Below are positions 1 to 9,900 of a stretch of 64,000 bases of DNA, in pieces. Origin of the DNA: Cellulosimicrobium arenosum. Its GTDB lineage: Bacteria; Actinomycetota; Actinomycetes; Actinomycetales; Cellulomonadaceae. Each line of letters starts with the position of its first letter. The stretch's first letter is position 1. The notes below the pieces were generated by a model. The model searched no databases and had not been told where the DNA came from. It worked only from the letters and a program-made list of their open reading frames with translations. The stretch is from assembly GCF_014837295.1 (NCBI RefSeq), contig NZ_JACYHB010000011.1, positions 91,232 through 155,231 of the forward strand, in the 5' to 3' direction. The position numbers were made by a program, and so were the translations under genes.

Positions 1-1378
1 GGACGTCGCCTGGGCCGCTCACGCGGGTGTCGACGTCGCGGCGCTGATCGAGCAGTACGGCGACCGGATCGAGCTCCTGCACATCAAGGACGCGACCGGT
101 CTCGGTTCGAGCATCCAGTTCACGAACCTCGGCGACGGCGACGTGCCGCTGCAGGACATCCTGGCCGCCGCGGCGGACGCGGGTGTCGTGTACTACGTCA
201 TGGAGTACGACCAGGCACCGGACGGCGAGGACTTCGCCACGACCGGGTACGAGTACCTCACCGGCCTCCCGGCCGGCGGTTCGGACGAGCCGACCGAGCC
301 GGTCGTCATCCCGACCGACCGGGTCTCGATGCAGCTCTTCTCGCTCGGTGCGTGGAGCCGCGACATCGGCTGGGAAGGCGTCTACGACCGCCTGGGCGAG
401 ATCGGCTTCGAGAACGTCGAGCCCTACGGCAGCAACTACTCCGGCCGCACGGCCGAGGAGGTGCGCGCCCAGTTCGACGCTGCCGGCCTGAGGGCCCCGT
501 CCTCGCACTACAACGTGAACGAGGGCAGCTTCGACCAGACCCTGGAGTACGTGGGGACGGTCGGCCAGGAGTACGTGGGTTCGGGCGGCTGGCCGAGCCC
601 GGGCATCGGCAGCCTGGAGGACACTCTCGCGACTGCTGAGGCGATGAACCGCCTCGGTGAGCGCAGCGTGGAGGCCGGGTTCGAGAAGTTCTTCGGCCAC
701 AACCACGACCGTGAGTTCAACACCACCTACGAGTACAACGGTGTGGAGACCTCGGCGTGGGAGATCCTCGTGGCGGAGACGGACCCTGAGTACGTCACGT
801 TCGAGCTGGACACGGCCTGGGCCGCCAACGCGGGCGTCGACGTTCCCGCTCTCATCAACGAGTACGCGGACCGTATCGAGCTCCTGCACATCAAGGACGC
901 GACGAACCTCAACGAGGGTGGGCGTCCGACGTTCACCAATCTCGGTGAGGGTGACATGCCGCTGCAGGAGGTCCTGCAGGCCGGTCTCGACGCCGACGTG
1001 GCGTACTTCGTCATGGAGTACGACGGCTCGCCGGCGAACGACGAGTTCTCCGCCGAGGGCTTCGAGTACCTCACCGGCATCCCCGCCGGCGAGGACACCC
1101 CGGACGTCGACGTGACGGTCGAGCCCCGCTGCCTGGCGGGCAAGACCTACGTCGCGGTCCGTGCGCTCAACGTCAACGACGGCGCGGTGGAGATCACGCT
1201 CGAGACGCCCTTCGGCAGCAAGACGTTCGCCGACGTGGCAGCGGGTAAGAACGCCTACCAGGCGTTCAACGCCCGTGCGGCGGAGATCGACGGTGGTACC
1301 ACGACCGTCACCGTGACGGACTCCGAGGGGAGGACGGAGACGGTCGAGACCGAGTACGCCGCGTCGTCGTGCGGCTGA
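1..1378 (+). CDS. Secreted tandem TIM-barrel sugar isomerase/epimerase-like protein (5' end missing)
   Basis: The reading frame is open from base 2, so the start lies upstream of the window. Two copies of a xylose-isomerase-like TIM barrel (AP-endonuclease-2 fold) are present: the end of one (to about base 290) and a complete second one (about 325-1095). The second copy shows the likely metal-site stretches FGHNHDREF, FELDTAW, LLHIKDA and VMEYD, in the usual order for this fold. The last ~85 residues form the RCLAGK C-terminal domain shared with four other secreted proteins in this window; the chain ends SSCG. Family members are isomerases, epimerases or, as described more recently, 3-keto-glycoside lyases, so the reaction is not fixed. 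Tandem barrels plus an export-associated tail imply an extracellular enzyme or binding protein. The signal peptide is not visible. Confidence 0.8.
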   Translation, partial: DVAWAAHAGVDVAALIEQYGDRIELLHIKDATGLGSSIQFTNLGDGDVPLQDILAAAADAGVVYYVMEYDQAPDGEDFATTGYEYLTGLPAGGSDEPTEPVVIPTDRVSMQLFSLGAWSRDIGWEGVYDRLGEIGFENVEPYGSNYSGRTAEEVRAQFDAAGLRAPSSHYNVNEGSFDQTLEYVGTVGQEYVGSGGWPSPGIGSLEDTLATAEAMNRLGERSVEAGFEKFFGHNHDREFNTTYEYNGVETSAWEILVAETDPEYVTFELDTAWAANAGVDVPALINEYADRIELLHIKDATNLNEGGRPTFTNLGEGDMPLQEVLQAGLDADVAYFVMEYDGSPANDEFSAEGFEYLTGIPAGEDTPDVDVTVEPRCLAGKTYVAVRALNVNDGAVEITLETPFGSKTFADVAAGKNAYQAFNARAAEIDGGTTTVTVTDSEGRTETVETEYAASSCG

Positions 1379-1391
1379 TGCACGGCTGAGA

Positions 1392-1427
1392 TCCGGATGA
1401 GGCGGGGTCCGACCCGCCTCATCCGGA
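1392..1427 (+). terminator. Strong hairpin terminator after the TIM-barrel gene
   Basis: Perfect 15-bp inverted repeat, TCCGGATGAGGCGGG (1392-1406) against 1413-1427, with a 6-nt loop, 14 bases after the stop codon. There is no long T run, as is common in high-GC actinobacteria. Confidence 0.8.
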
Positions 1428-1450
1428 CGCGGTGAAGACCTTCGCACGAC

Positions 1451-1490
1451 CACGAGTGGCCGGGCCCCTGCGGGGACCCGGCCACTCGTG
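1451..1490 (+). terminator. Second tandem hairpin terminator
   Basis: Perfect 14-bp arms, CACGAGTGGCCGGG against 1477-1490, with an inner CCCC-TGC-GGGG stem. A short dyad CCACGA-C-TCGTGG follows at 1505-1517. With the hairpin at 1392 this isolates the upstream gene from the glycosidase at 1839. The 460-bp gap (1379-1838) otherwise holds only the operator-like sites listed next. Confidence 0.75.
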
Positions 1491-1590
1491 CTTCGTCGCC
1501 CGGACCACGACTCGTGGAGACGGCGCTGGGCGACATGCTTTCGGCACGGTCAGCGGGACGAACGGAACCGACCCGTGCCCGGCCCCGTCC

Positions 1591-1601
1591 CGAAACTTCC
1601 G
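1591..1601. promoter_or_regulatory. Possible LacI/XlnR-like operator
   Basis: CGAAACTTCCG differs by one base from CGAAACTTTCG, the motif reported upstream of Streptomyces xylanase genes. It lies about 240 bp before the glycosidase start. A single imperfect match could be chance. Confidence 0.3.
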
Positions 1602-1673
1602 CCCGACCGACGGCGCACGTCAGAGCCGTTTTCCGCCCTCACCTGCGATCCCGCCCGACGTGGTCGAAATGAG

Positions 1674-1699
1674 ACCGAAAAGCATTGCGGCTTTTCGGT
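1674..1699. promoter_or_regulatory. Dyad in the 5' region of the first GH121-like gene
   Basis: Perfect 10-bp inverted repeat ACCGAAAAGC / GCTTTTCGGT with a 6-nt spacer, about 140 bp before the start codon. It is AT-richer than its surroundings. It could be a regulator site (LacI or ROK type) or an attenuator hairpin; the sequence alone does not decide. Confidence 0.4.
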
Positions 1700-1838
1700 T
1701 GTGGTGATTCACTGACTGCGGTCGGCGATCTCGCTGATGAGAGAGACGGTCGTGGACGCAGTGGTCACACGTAGCCAGGGGGCGCACTCCTGACGGAGCT
1801 GCGCAGCTGTTCAGGTTCCCGATGGAGAGGACTTGGTG

Positions 1839-4800
1839 ATGTCGGGAAGAACGTTGAGAAAGGTCGTCGCAACGGCGACGACGAGCGCGTTGGCGCTCAC
1901 CGGACTGGCACTCGCACCGATGTCGGCGCAGGCGGACGTCCTGCCGGGGCACGAGGACGACGTCGGGGTGTACACGAACGGCGAGACCGACTCGATGGAC
2001 ATCGGTGACCCGACCTACGGGAGCGTCGCCGCGACCGCGGCGGCGCTCGAGCCCGGTGTCCCGTGGACCGCCGGGTCGATGAACGGGTCGATCTTCGAGA
2101 AGGACCTCGCGGCCGGCGGGACGGACTACTACCTCGACCGCGTGCTCGGGGTCAGCGGGACGTCGCAGAACAACGTCCTCCAGACGCGCGGCAGGTCCCT
2201 GTACATGCGGGGCGGCAGCAACTGGGGCGTCATGGGCTTCGCGGGCTCGACGTTCGCGGGCGGGCCGAACAACCTGGGCAACCTCTACACGGTGACGGTG
2301 CCGGGGCAGACGGTGACCGAGGTCGGCGCGCAGCGCTTCAACGCCCCGAGCCACGCGAAGGCGCGGTACACGATCGGGTCGACCGGGGTCACGGCCGACC
2401 TCAAGAAGCTCATCACGTACGACAACATCGCCGTCACGGCGCTGACGTTCACCAACCCCGGTGGCTCCGACGCGACGTTCACCGTCCGGGCCGCCTCGCC
2501 GCTCGCCACCACGTCGACCGACGCCGACGACGAGCTGACCGGCACCAGGACCCTGACGAGCGGATCGAACAACGGTCTCGTCGACACGCCGTGGTCGACC
2601 GTGACGGTCGGCCTCAAGGCGGACGGGTTCGAGCGTGCGGGCACGAACCTCGACCGGGAGATCACCGTCCCCGCGGGTGGTTCGGTCGACCTGTCCGTCG
2701 TCGGCTCGCTGTACAGCGACACGATGCCGCAGTCCCGGGAGAGCTTCGAGGACTACGCGGCCATGGACCCGGCCGACGCGTTCCGTACGGGCGTGACGGC
2801 GTTCAACCGGCAGTGGGCGCAGGACATCCCGTTCATCGACGTGCCGAGCGCGCCGATCGAGAAGGCGATCGTCTACCGCTGGTGGGGCGAGCGCTACAAC
2901 AGCCTGGACACCAACGAGCCGGGCTACGTCTACCAGTACCCGACGACGGTCGAGGGCTCGAACCTCTACCAGAACTCGATCGCGCTCACGCAGCCGATGC
3001 ACCTGCAGGACACGAAGTGGATGCGGACCCCGTACCTCGGCTACGGGCAGATCCTCAACATCGGTGAGCTCTCCGGGTCGTCGGCATTCCTCGACAGCCC
3101 GGGTCACACGAGCTGGAACAACCACTACTCGCAGTACCTCGGCACCGCGGGGCTCGAGGCGTACAACGTGCACGGCGGCGGCGCCGACCTGGCCGAGCGC
3201 TTCGGCTACTACTTCGAGTCCGACGGCGTCGGCCAGCTCGAGCACTACGACGGCAACGACGACAAGCTCATCGCGTACGACACCAACTACATGCCGGGCA
3301 ACGACGCCGACGCCATCAGCTTCGGCTACCCGAAGGTGAACGCGGGAGCGCCCGGTGCGCGGACGATCGAGCGTCCGGAGTCGGCGTACGTGTGGGGCGA
3401 CTTCGACGCCGCGCGCCAGCTCTACGAGATGGCCGGCGCGGACGCCGGCAAGGTCGAGGAGATGGGTACCACCGCCGACGAGATCCAGGGCGCGATCCTC
3501 GACCGGCTGTGGAGCGACGAGATGGGCATGTTCCTCGCCGGGACGTCGCACGGTGCGACGTCGGGCGGGGCCCAGAACCCCCTGTCCGCCGCCGAGCGCG
3601 ACCTCATCCCGGCGAAGGAGTCCAACCTCTACGACATCTACGCCGAGAACCTCATCCCCGTGGAGGACGCCGACCAGTACGCGGAGGGCTTCCGGTTCCT
3701 GCGCTACGGCGACAACTTCCCGATCTTCCCGTTCTACACGGCCAACCAGTACGACCGCGCCAAGTTCGGGATCGGGGGGTCGAACAACTTCTCCAACATC
3801 AACTTCACGGTCCAGTACCGCGCCGTGCGGGCTGCGCTGCGGCACTACGACCCCGACCACACGTACATCACGCCCGAGTACGCCGCGAAGCTGCTCGACT
3901 GGATGGCGTGGAGCGTCTACCCGGGCGGCGACACGCGGGCCCCGAACCAGGCCGAGTACTACTCGAACTGGAACGAGAGCGCGCAGACGTTCAACCGCAA
4001 CAACCCGAACCACGTGATGCTCGGCAACATGAACTACATCTACGTCGAGGACATGGGCGGCATCCAGCCGCGCTCGGACGACAAGGTCGAGCTCTGGCCG
4101 ATCGACCTCGGCTACGACCACTTCATGGTCAACAACCTGCGCTACCACGGCCACGACCTCACGATCGTGTGGGACGAGGACGGTTCGCACTACGGTCTCG
4201 GCGAGGGCTACAGCCTGTTCGTCGACGGCGAGCGCAAGGCCACGGCCGACGCGCTGGGCCGGTTCGTCTACGACCCGGCGGCCAACGAGGTCGTCGAGTC
4301 CGACGACGGGCTGGACGTCACCGTCGTCGCCGACGAGGGTGCCGACCTGCCGACCGCGGTGGGCACGCCCATCGAGGACGAGCGCGTGGTCTCCTACCTC
4401 AAGACGGCGGGCATCGACCTGACCGAGGACGCGACGAACCTCGCGGCCGGGGCCGAGCTCTCGTCGTCGGACATGCAGGACGGACCGCGCCCGACGCCGT
4501 GGCGCCAGTTCCACACCCCGGGCTGGAGCACGGGGTCGATGAACTACACGCCCGGCGCGATCAGCGAGACCGAGCGTCCGGTGTCCCTCGACGCGGTGAC
4601 CGACGGCAACACCGTCAACGAGCCGTACTGGGGCAACTACGGGACCGAGGGCGACACCGGGTACGTCGAGCTCGACCTCGGCGAGGAGACGACGGTCGAC
4701 AACGTCAAGGTGTGGTTCGTCAGCGACCGGCAGGCCGGTGGCTACCACGAGCCGATGAAGTACTCGATCCAGGTTCCCGACGGCGACGGCGGCTGGGCCA

Positions 4801-6542
4801 CCGTGCCGGACACGTTCAAGGCGCCGAAGATCCCGGCGGCCAAGTTCAACGAGGCCCTGTTCGACGCCGTGACGACGGACCGCGTGCGGGTCGCCTTCAC
4901 GAATACGCCGTCGTACTGGACGGCGATCTCGGAGATCCAGGTGTTCGACTCCGGGCGCGACGTGCCCGAGGTCGTCAACGACGCACCGACGGTCACCGTG
5001 TCCGCCGACCGGTCCAAGGACGGCAACCTCTCGACGACCCTCGTCGGTACGGTCACCGACGACGGCATCCCGGAGGACGGCGAGCTCACCTACGGGTGGT
5101 CGGTCGTCTCCGCACCGGAGGGCGGCAACGTCATCTTCGGTGACGCCGACGCCCTGACCACCACGGTCACGGGGACCGTGGCGGGGGAGTACGTCTTCCG
5201 GCTCACGGCCGACGACGGCGAGCTCACGACCGAGCGCGACGTCGAGGTCGAGCTCACCGAGAAGGCGACGTCCGCCGAGTTCGGCGCCTCCGCGACGATC
5301 ACGACGAGCGGTTCGGCGTCGTGGGAGAACGCGCAGCGCGTCAACGAGTCGACCACCCCGGCGAGCTCTGCCCCGGGGACCGGTCAGGGCTGGGGCACGT
5401 GGGGCCAGCCCAACAACGGGACGAGCGCCCAGAACGCCGCGTGGATCCAGTACGCCTGGGACTCCTCGGTGCTGGTCGCCTCCACCGACCTCTACTGGTA
5501 CGACGACAACGGCGGGACGCGCATGCCGCGCGCGGACACGTACACGGTCGAGTACTCGCAGGACGGCACCGACTGGACGCCCGTGACGCTCACGGACGAC
5601 TCGACGTACGCGGGCGCGCTCCAGCGCAACGCGTACAACCACCTCGAGTTCGAGCCGGTCGAGGCCAGCTACCTGCGGGTCCGGATCACGGGCGTGCAGG
5701 GCAGCGGCGCCGGGACCGGCGTCCTGCGGTGGCGCGTCAACGGCGACACGGTGGACTCGGTCGCGAGCCCCGTGATCATGCGGACGGTCACCGGGGTCGT
5801 GCCGACGCTCCCGACGTCCCTGGACGTCGTCTACTCGAGCGGTGGTCGCGGCACGGTCGACTTCACGTGGCAGCCGATCACCCCCGAGATGGTGGCCCAG
5901 GCCAACGTGGACCCGTTCACGGTGTACGGGACGAACTCGACCTACGGGCTGATCGTCGAGGCGCAGATCTACGTGCGTCCCGAGGACTCGCAGGGCGGCA
6001 TCTCGATCCAGGGCGCCGAGCAGTTCGAGCAGACCGTCGAGGTCGGTGAGCAGCCCTGGCTGCCGACCACCGTCGAGGTGTCGTACAACGACGGCTCGCG
6101 CGACAACCAGGCGATCGGCGTCGAGTGGGACTACGACGAGTCGGTGGTCGAGACCGCGGGCGTGTACGTCATCCGTGGTGACCTGGTCCTGCCGGACTAC
6201 GTGAGCTCGTCGGGCACGACGACGACGACGCTCACGCTCACGGTGGGCGACGGCGTCCCGGCCGGTCCCGAGGTGTCGGCGACCGCGCAGACGCGGTGCC
6301 TCGCGGGGAAGGTCTACGTCGCCGTCCGCGCCACGAACGACGACGACGGACCCGTGGCGATCACGCTCGACACGCCGTTCGGCTCCAAGGAGTTCGCGGA
6401 CGTGCAGCCCGGCAAGAACGCGTACCAGTCGTTCGCCGTCCGGGCCACGTCGGTCGACGCCGGTGAGGTGACCGTCGTCGCGACGGACGCCGACGGCTCG
6501 ACCACCGTCACGCAGGAGTTCGACGCCGCGTCCTGCGGCTGA
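1839..6542 (+). CDS. Secreted modular glycoside hydrolase, GH121/GH63-like six-hairpin fold
   Basis: 1567 residues from the ATG at 1839, chosen over in-frame TTG 1833 and GTG 1836 because GGAGAGGA ends about 7 bases before it. A Sec signal peptide ends near residue 32 (MSAQA/D). Order: N-terminal beta domain (~35-300); (alpha/alpha)6 catalytic region of the MGH1/GH63 type (~320-770, with YRWWGERYN, GNDADA and the FPIFPFYTANQ stretch); F5/8C-like module (~866-1038); PKD-like domain (~1048-1140); second jelly-roll module (~1143-1305); two Big_4-type Ig-like domains (~1309-1470); shared RCLAGK tail (~1478-1567). It is a paralogue of the protein at 14324. Beside a GH127/GH146 gene, GH121 beta-L-arabinobiosidase is the best analogy, as in the bifidobacterial hypBA pair. 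Family assignment is from memory of motifs, and I did not place the catalytic acids. Confidence 0.7.
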   Translation: MSGRTLRKVVATATTSALALTGLALAPMSAQADVLPGHEDDVGVYTNGETDSMDIGDPTYGSVAATAAALEPGVPWTAGSMNGSIFEKDLAAGGTDYYLDRVLGVSGTSQNNVLQTRGRSLYMRGGSNWGVMGFAGSTFAGGPNNLGNLYTVTVPGQTVTEVGAQRFNAPSHAKARYTIGSTGVTADLKKLITYDNIAVTALTFTNPGGSDATFTVRAASPLATTSTDADDELTGTRTLTSGSNNGLVDTPWSTVTVGLKADGFERAGTNLDREITVPAGGSVDLSVVGSLYSDTMPQSRESFEDYAAMDPADAFRTGVTAFNRQWAQDIPFIDVPSAPIEKAIVYRWWGERYNSLDTNEPGYVYQYPTTVEGSNLYQNSIALTQPMHLQDTKWMRTPYLGYGQILNIGELSGSSAFLDSPGHTSWNNHYSQYLGTAGLEAYNVHGGGADLAERFGYYFESDGVGQLEHYDGNDDKLIAYDTNYMPGNDADAISFGYPKVNAGAPGARTIERPESAYVWGDFDAARQLYEMAGADAGKVEEMGTTADEIQGAILDRLWSDEMGMFLAGTSHGATSGGAQNPLSAAERDLIPAKESNLYDIYAENLIPVEDADQYAEGFRFLRYGDNFPIFPFYTANQYDRAKFGIGGSNNFSNINFTVQYRAVRAALRHYDPDHTYITPEYAAKLLDWMAWSVYPGGDTRAPNQAEYYSNWNESAQTFNRNNPNHVMLGNMNYIYVEDMGGIQPRSDDKVELWPIDLGYDHFMVNNLRYHGHDLTIVWDEDGSHYGLGEGYSLFVDGERKATADALGRFVYDPAANEVVESDDGLDVTVVADEGADLPTAVGTPIEDERVVSYLKTAGIDLTEDATNLAAGAELSSSDMQDGPRPTPWRQFHTPGWSTGSMNYTPGAISETERPVSLDAVTDGNTVNEPYWGNYGTEGDTGYVELDLGEETTVDNVKVWFVSDRQAGGYHEPMKYSIQVPDGDGGWATVPDTFKAPKIPAAKFNEALFDAVTTDRVRVAFTNTPSYWTAISEIQVFDSGRDVPEVVNDAPTVTVSADRSKDGNLSTTLVGTVTDDGIPEDGELTYGWSVVSAPEGGNVIFGDADALTTTVTGTVAGEYVFRLTADDGELTTERDVEVELTEKATSAEFGASATITTSGSASWENAQRVNESTTPASSAPGTGQGWGTWGQPNNGTSAQNAAWIQYAWDSSVLVASTDLYWYDDNGGTRMPRADTYTVEYSQDGTDWTPVTLTDDSTYAGALQRNAYNHLEFEPVEASYLRVRITGVQGSGAGTGVLRWRVNGDTVDSVASPVIMRTVTGVVPTLPTSLDVVYSSGGRGTVDFTWQPITPEMVAQANVDPFTVYGTNSTYGLIVEAQIYVRPEDSQGGISIQGAEQFEQTVEVGEQPWLPTTVEVSYNDGSRDNQAIGVEWDYDESVVETAGVYVIRGDLVLPDYVSSSGTTTTTLTLTVGDGVPAGPEVSATAQTRCLAGKVYVAVRATNDDDGPVAITLDTPFGSKEFADVQPGKNAYQSFAVRATSVDAGEVTVVATDADGSTTVTQEFDAASCG

Positions 6543-6567
6543 CCTGCACGACGGCGGTGCCGCAGCA

Positions 6568-6621
6568 GCGGCGGTGACGCGTCCGATCCCCGGGCCTCGT
6601 GCCCGGGGGCGTCACCGCCGC
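6568..6621 (+). terminator. Compound hairpin terminator
   Basis: Outer 13-bp arms GCGGCGGTGACGC (6568-6580) and 6609-6621 pair perfectly. An inner stem CCCCGGGC / GCCCGGGG (6588-6608) closes a 5-nt loop. It lies 26 bp after the stop of the first GH121-like gene, so the GH43 gene downstream is probably transcribed separately. Confidence 0.75.
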
Positions 6622-6703
6622 TCGTCGGCCGCCCGCGCCGCCGCACCCCGGCGGTTCCGACATCCCCGCGCCGCCGAGCGCGGACCACGACCAGGAGACG
6701 CAG

Positions 6704-9700
6704 ATGTGCAACCCCCGCAGGAGAGCGGCCCTCGCCGGCACGCTGGCCTCGACGCTCGCGCTCGGCGCGTTCGTCGTGACGGCCGCACCGGCGTCCGCGG
6801 CCGACTCGTCCACGTTCACGAGCACGCAGAACCCGATCCTCGACGACGGCAGCTACTACTCCGCCGACCCGGCGCCGCTCGTCGTCCCGGCCGGTGCGCC
6901 CGGCAACGAGACCGACGGCGACCAGCTGTACATCTACACGGGCCACGACGAGGCGGGCCCGACGCGAAACGACTTCGTCATGAACGAGTGGGGCGCGTTC
7001 TCGACGTCCGACGTCGACGCCGGCGAGTGGACGCACTACCCGTCGCTCATGCGGCCCGAGGAGGTCTTCGACTGGGCGACCCCCGGCCGCGCGTACGCGG
7101 GGCAGGTCGTGCAGGGCCTGGACGACCGCTACTACTGGTACGTCCCGGTGGCGGAGGCCGAGACGACGGCGTCCGACGCGTTCGGCATCGGCATCGCGGT
7201 CGCGGACTCGCCGACCGGCCCGTGGACCGACTACGTCGGGGCACCGATCATCTCGCAGCGCGTCCCGACGCCGAACACGATCCACAACATCGACCCGACG
7301 ATCCTGATCGACGGTGAGGGCGAGGACGCCCGCGTCTACGTGTGGTGGGGCAGCTTCGGCAACCTGCGCATGCTCGAGCTCGAGCAGGACATGAGGACGC
7401 CGGTCGGGACGGTCCGGACGGTCACCGGGCTGACGGGGTACTTCGAGGCCCCGTGGGCGTTCGAGCGCAACGGGACGTACTACATGGCGTACGCCGGCAA
7501 CAACGCCGGTCCGACGTCGCAGTGCACGCCGGCGAACTACCACGCGTGCATCGCGTACGCGACGGCGACCTCGCCCCAGGGCCCGTGGACGTACCGCGGG
7601 ACGGTCCTCGCGCCGGTCTCGTCCACGACGAGCCACCCGGGCATCCTCGAGTTCGACGGCGAGTGGTGGATCGCCTACCACACGGCCGACGCCGAGGGTG
7701 GGAACCACTTCCGCCGCTCGGTCGCGATCGACCGCGTGAAGTGGGACGACACCCAGACCCCGCCGCGCATGGAGCGGGTCGTGACGACGCCGGCCACGAC
7801 CCAGGACGTGACCCCGCGCGCGAACGTCGCGCAGGAGGCGACGGTCACCGTCTCGAACGAGCCGGTGCCCACGCAGTACTGGAAGAAGGCGCTCAACGAC
7901 GAGCTCGTGCGCCCCAACCCGCTGCCCCCGGACATGTGGGGCACGTGGACGGGCAGCAACCCGCCGCAGCAGTGGGTCCAGTACACGTGGGACCAGCCGA
8001 TGCGCCTGACCGGCTCGCAGATCGAGTTCTGGAACGACCAACCTCAGGGCACCGGTGTCGGCGTCGCGGCGCCCGCGTCGTGGCGCATCCAGTACTGGGA
8101 CGCGTCCGACGGCGGCGCCTGGGTCGACGTGGCGAACCCCAGCGCGTACGGGACGGGCACGAGCGGCTACCAGGACACGACGTTCGACGCCGTCACGACC
8201 ACCCAGGTCCGTGCCGTCTTCGACGCGTCGACCAACGGCAGCACGTACTCGGCCGTCGCGGTCGAGGAGTGGAAGGTCCTCGCGGCCCAGCCCGACGCCG
8301 TCGAGCCGCCCGAGGTGACCGTCGAGGTCGGTGAGACCGACCTGCCCGGCACGGTCGAGGTGACCTACCCCGGCGGCGAGACCCTGCAGGTCCCGGCGTT
8401 CTGGGACGAGGTCGCCGCCGCCGACGTCGCCGCGCCCGGCTCGTTCGCCGTCGAGGGGTCCGTGCTCGGGTACGCGGGAGGCCGCGTGTCCGCGGACGTC
8501 ACGGTTCTCGCCGCCGAGGCGGCGCCCGGCGACGAGACCGCGCCGACCGTCGCGCTGACCGCGCTCGGCAGCGCGGGCAGCGACGGCTGGTTCCGCTCCG
8601 ACGTGCGGGTGCGCGTCGACGGGACCGACGACTCGGGCGGCCGCGTGGTCCTGGCCACGGCGGTCGACGACGGCGAGCCGGTCACGACCGAGCACGTCCG
8701 CACGACCGAGGTCGCGGTCACGGGCGACGGCGAGCACACGGTGGTCGCGACCGCGACCGACCGTGCGGGCAACGTCTCCGGCGAGGAGTCGCTCGACGTC
8801 CGGATCGACCGGGTCGCACCGGTGAGCACCGGCACGCTCGATCCCGACGCCCGGACCGTGGCCGTGGCCGCGACGGACGCCACGTCCGGCGTCGTGCGCG
8901 TCGAGTACGCGATCGGCACGGGGGAGTGGGCGACGTACGACGGCCCGGTCGCAGCCCCCGACACGAACCAGCACCGCGTGTCGTTCCGCGCGGTCGACGC
9001 GGCCGGGAACGTCGAGACGCCGAAGAGCGTGACCATCCCCGCCGACGTGTCGGGGCCGCTCACGGGCAACGTCGCACCGATCGCCACGGTGAGCGCGTCC
9101 TACACGGCGGGCTGGAACAGCCTCGGGGCGCTCAACGACGGCGCGGACCCGACGAACCCGAGCCAGGCGCAGATCTGGGGCACGTGGTCGGGCAGCCGTC
9201 CGGCGAGCCTGTGGACCCGCTACGACTGGTCGCGGCCGATCCGGCTGACGGGCGCCGAGCTCAAGTTCTGGCGGGACTCGAACCAGGGCACCGGGGACGG
9301 CGTCGCCGCGCCGGACTCGTGGGTCCTGGAGTACTGGGACGACGAGGCCGAGACGTGGCAGCCGGTCACGAACCCGTCCGCGTACGGCACGAGCACCACG
9401 GCGTTCAACACCGTGACGTTCGACCCGGTCACCACCTCCCGCCTGCGCGCGACGTTCGCGGCGAACGGAAACGGCACGACGTACTCGGCCGTCGCGGTCA
9501 CCGAGTGGCGCGTGGTCGCGGACGACCCGGGCACCGTGGACCCCGGTCCGGAGCTGGACCTGACCACGACCGTGCAGGCCCGGTGCCTCGCGGGCAGGGC
9601 GTACGTCGCGGTGCGGGCGACGAACACCTCGAACGGTGCTGCGGAGGTGCCCGTCGACGTGACCCTGTCCACGCCGTACGGCGAGAAGTCGTTCGCCGCC

Positions 9701-9853
9701 GTCGCCCCGGGCAAGAACGCCTACCAGTCCTTCGCGGTGCGAGCCCCGTCCGTGCCGGCCGGGTCGGTCACGGTGACCGGCACGGCGACGGTCGACGGCG
9801 AGGAGGTGACCGTGGACCGCGACGTCCAGCACGACGCGGTCGACTGCGCGTGA
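6704..9853 (+). CDS. Secreted GH43-family arabinosidase/xylosidase-like enzyme with carbohydrate-binding modules
   Basis: 1049 residues. The ATG at 6704 is preceded by AGGAGA and starts a Sec signal peptide (cleavage near ASA/A, residue ~33); the open frame further upstream lacks that logic. The five-bladed propeller (~35-355) carries the expected GH43 acidic triad: D55 in SADPAP, D197 in NIDPTI, E248 in FEAPW. Then come a YTAGWN-type jelly-roll module (~370-525), a Big_4-like domain, Ig-like repeats (~600-785), a second YTAGWN-type module (~790-940) and the shared RCLAGK tail (~955-1049). The likely role is removal of L-arabinose or D-xylose from polysaccharide outside the cell; the subfamily cannot be read off. 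It is the first gene of a probable operon, with GH127 starting 47 bp downstream. Confidence 0.85.
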   Translation: MCNPRRRAALAGTLASTLALGAFVVTAAPASAADSSTFTSTQNPILDDGSYYSADPAPLVVPAGAPGNETDGDQLYIYTGHDEAGPTRNDFVMNEWGAFSTSDVDAGEWTHYPSLMRPEEVFDWATPGRAYAGQVVQGLDDRYYWYVPVAEAETTASDAFGIGIAVADSPTGPWTDYVGAPIISQRVPTPNTIHNIDPTILIDGEGEDARVYVWWGSFGNLRMLELEQDMRTPVGTVRTVTGLTGYFEAPWAFERNGTYYMAYAGNNAGPTSQCTPANYHACIAYATATSPQGPWTYRGTVLAPVSSTTSHPGILEFDGEWWIAYHTADAEGGNHFRRSVAIDRVKWDDTQTPPRMERVVTTPATTQDVTPRANVAQEATVTVSNEPVPTQYWKKALNDELVRPNPLPPDMWGTWTGSNPPQQWVQYTWDQPMRLTGSQIEFWNDQPQGTGVGVAAPASWRIQYWDASDGGAWVDVANPSAYGTGTSGYQDTTFDAVTTTQVRAVFDASTNGSTYSAVAVEEWKVLAAQPDAVEPPEVTVEVGETDLPGTVEVTYPGGETLQVPAFWDEVAAADVAAPGSFAVEGSVLGYAGGRVSADVTVLAAEAAPGDETAPTVALTALGSAGSDGWFRSDVRVRVDGTDDSGGRVVLATAVDDGEPVTTEHVRTTEVAVTGDGEHTVVATATDRAGNVSGEESLDVRIDRVAPVSTGTLDPDARTVAVAATDATSGVVRVEYAIGTGEWATYDGPVAAPDTNQHRVSFRAVDAAGNVETPKSVTIPADVSGPLTGNVAPIATVSASYTAGWNSLGALNDGADPTNPSQAQIWGTWSGSRPASLWTRYDWSRPIRLTGAELKFWRDSNQGTGDGVAAPDSWVLEYWDDEAETWQPVTNPSAYGTSTTAFNTVTFDPVTTSRLRATFAANGNGTTYSAVAVTEWRVVADDPGTVDPGPELDLTTTVQARCLAGRAYVAVRATNTSNGAAEVPVDVTLSTPYGEKSFAAVAPGKNAYQSFAVRAPSVPAGSVTVTGTATVDGEEVTVDRDVQHDAVDCA

Positions 9854-9900
9854 CGAGGACCCGAACACCGCTCGACGACGAGTGCCAAGGAGCAACACAC

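Noticed and set aside
1620..5642. Long open frame on the minus strand opposite the first GH121-like gene
   Set aside because: Arg/Val/Asp-rich low-information translation, no domain motifs, entirely opposite a gene with signal peptide and domains. It is a codon-position GC artefact.
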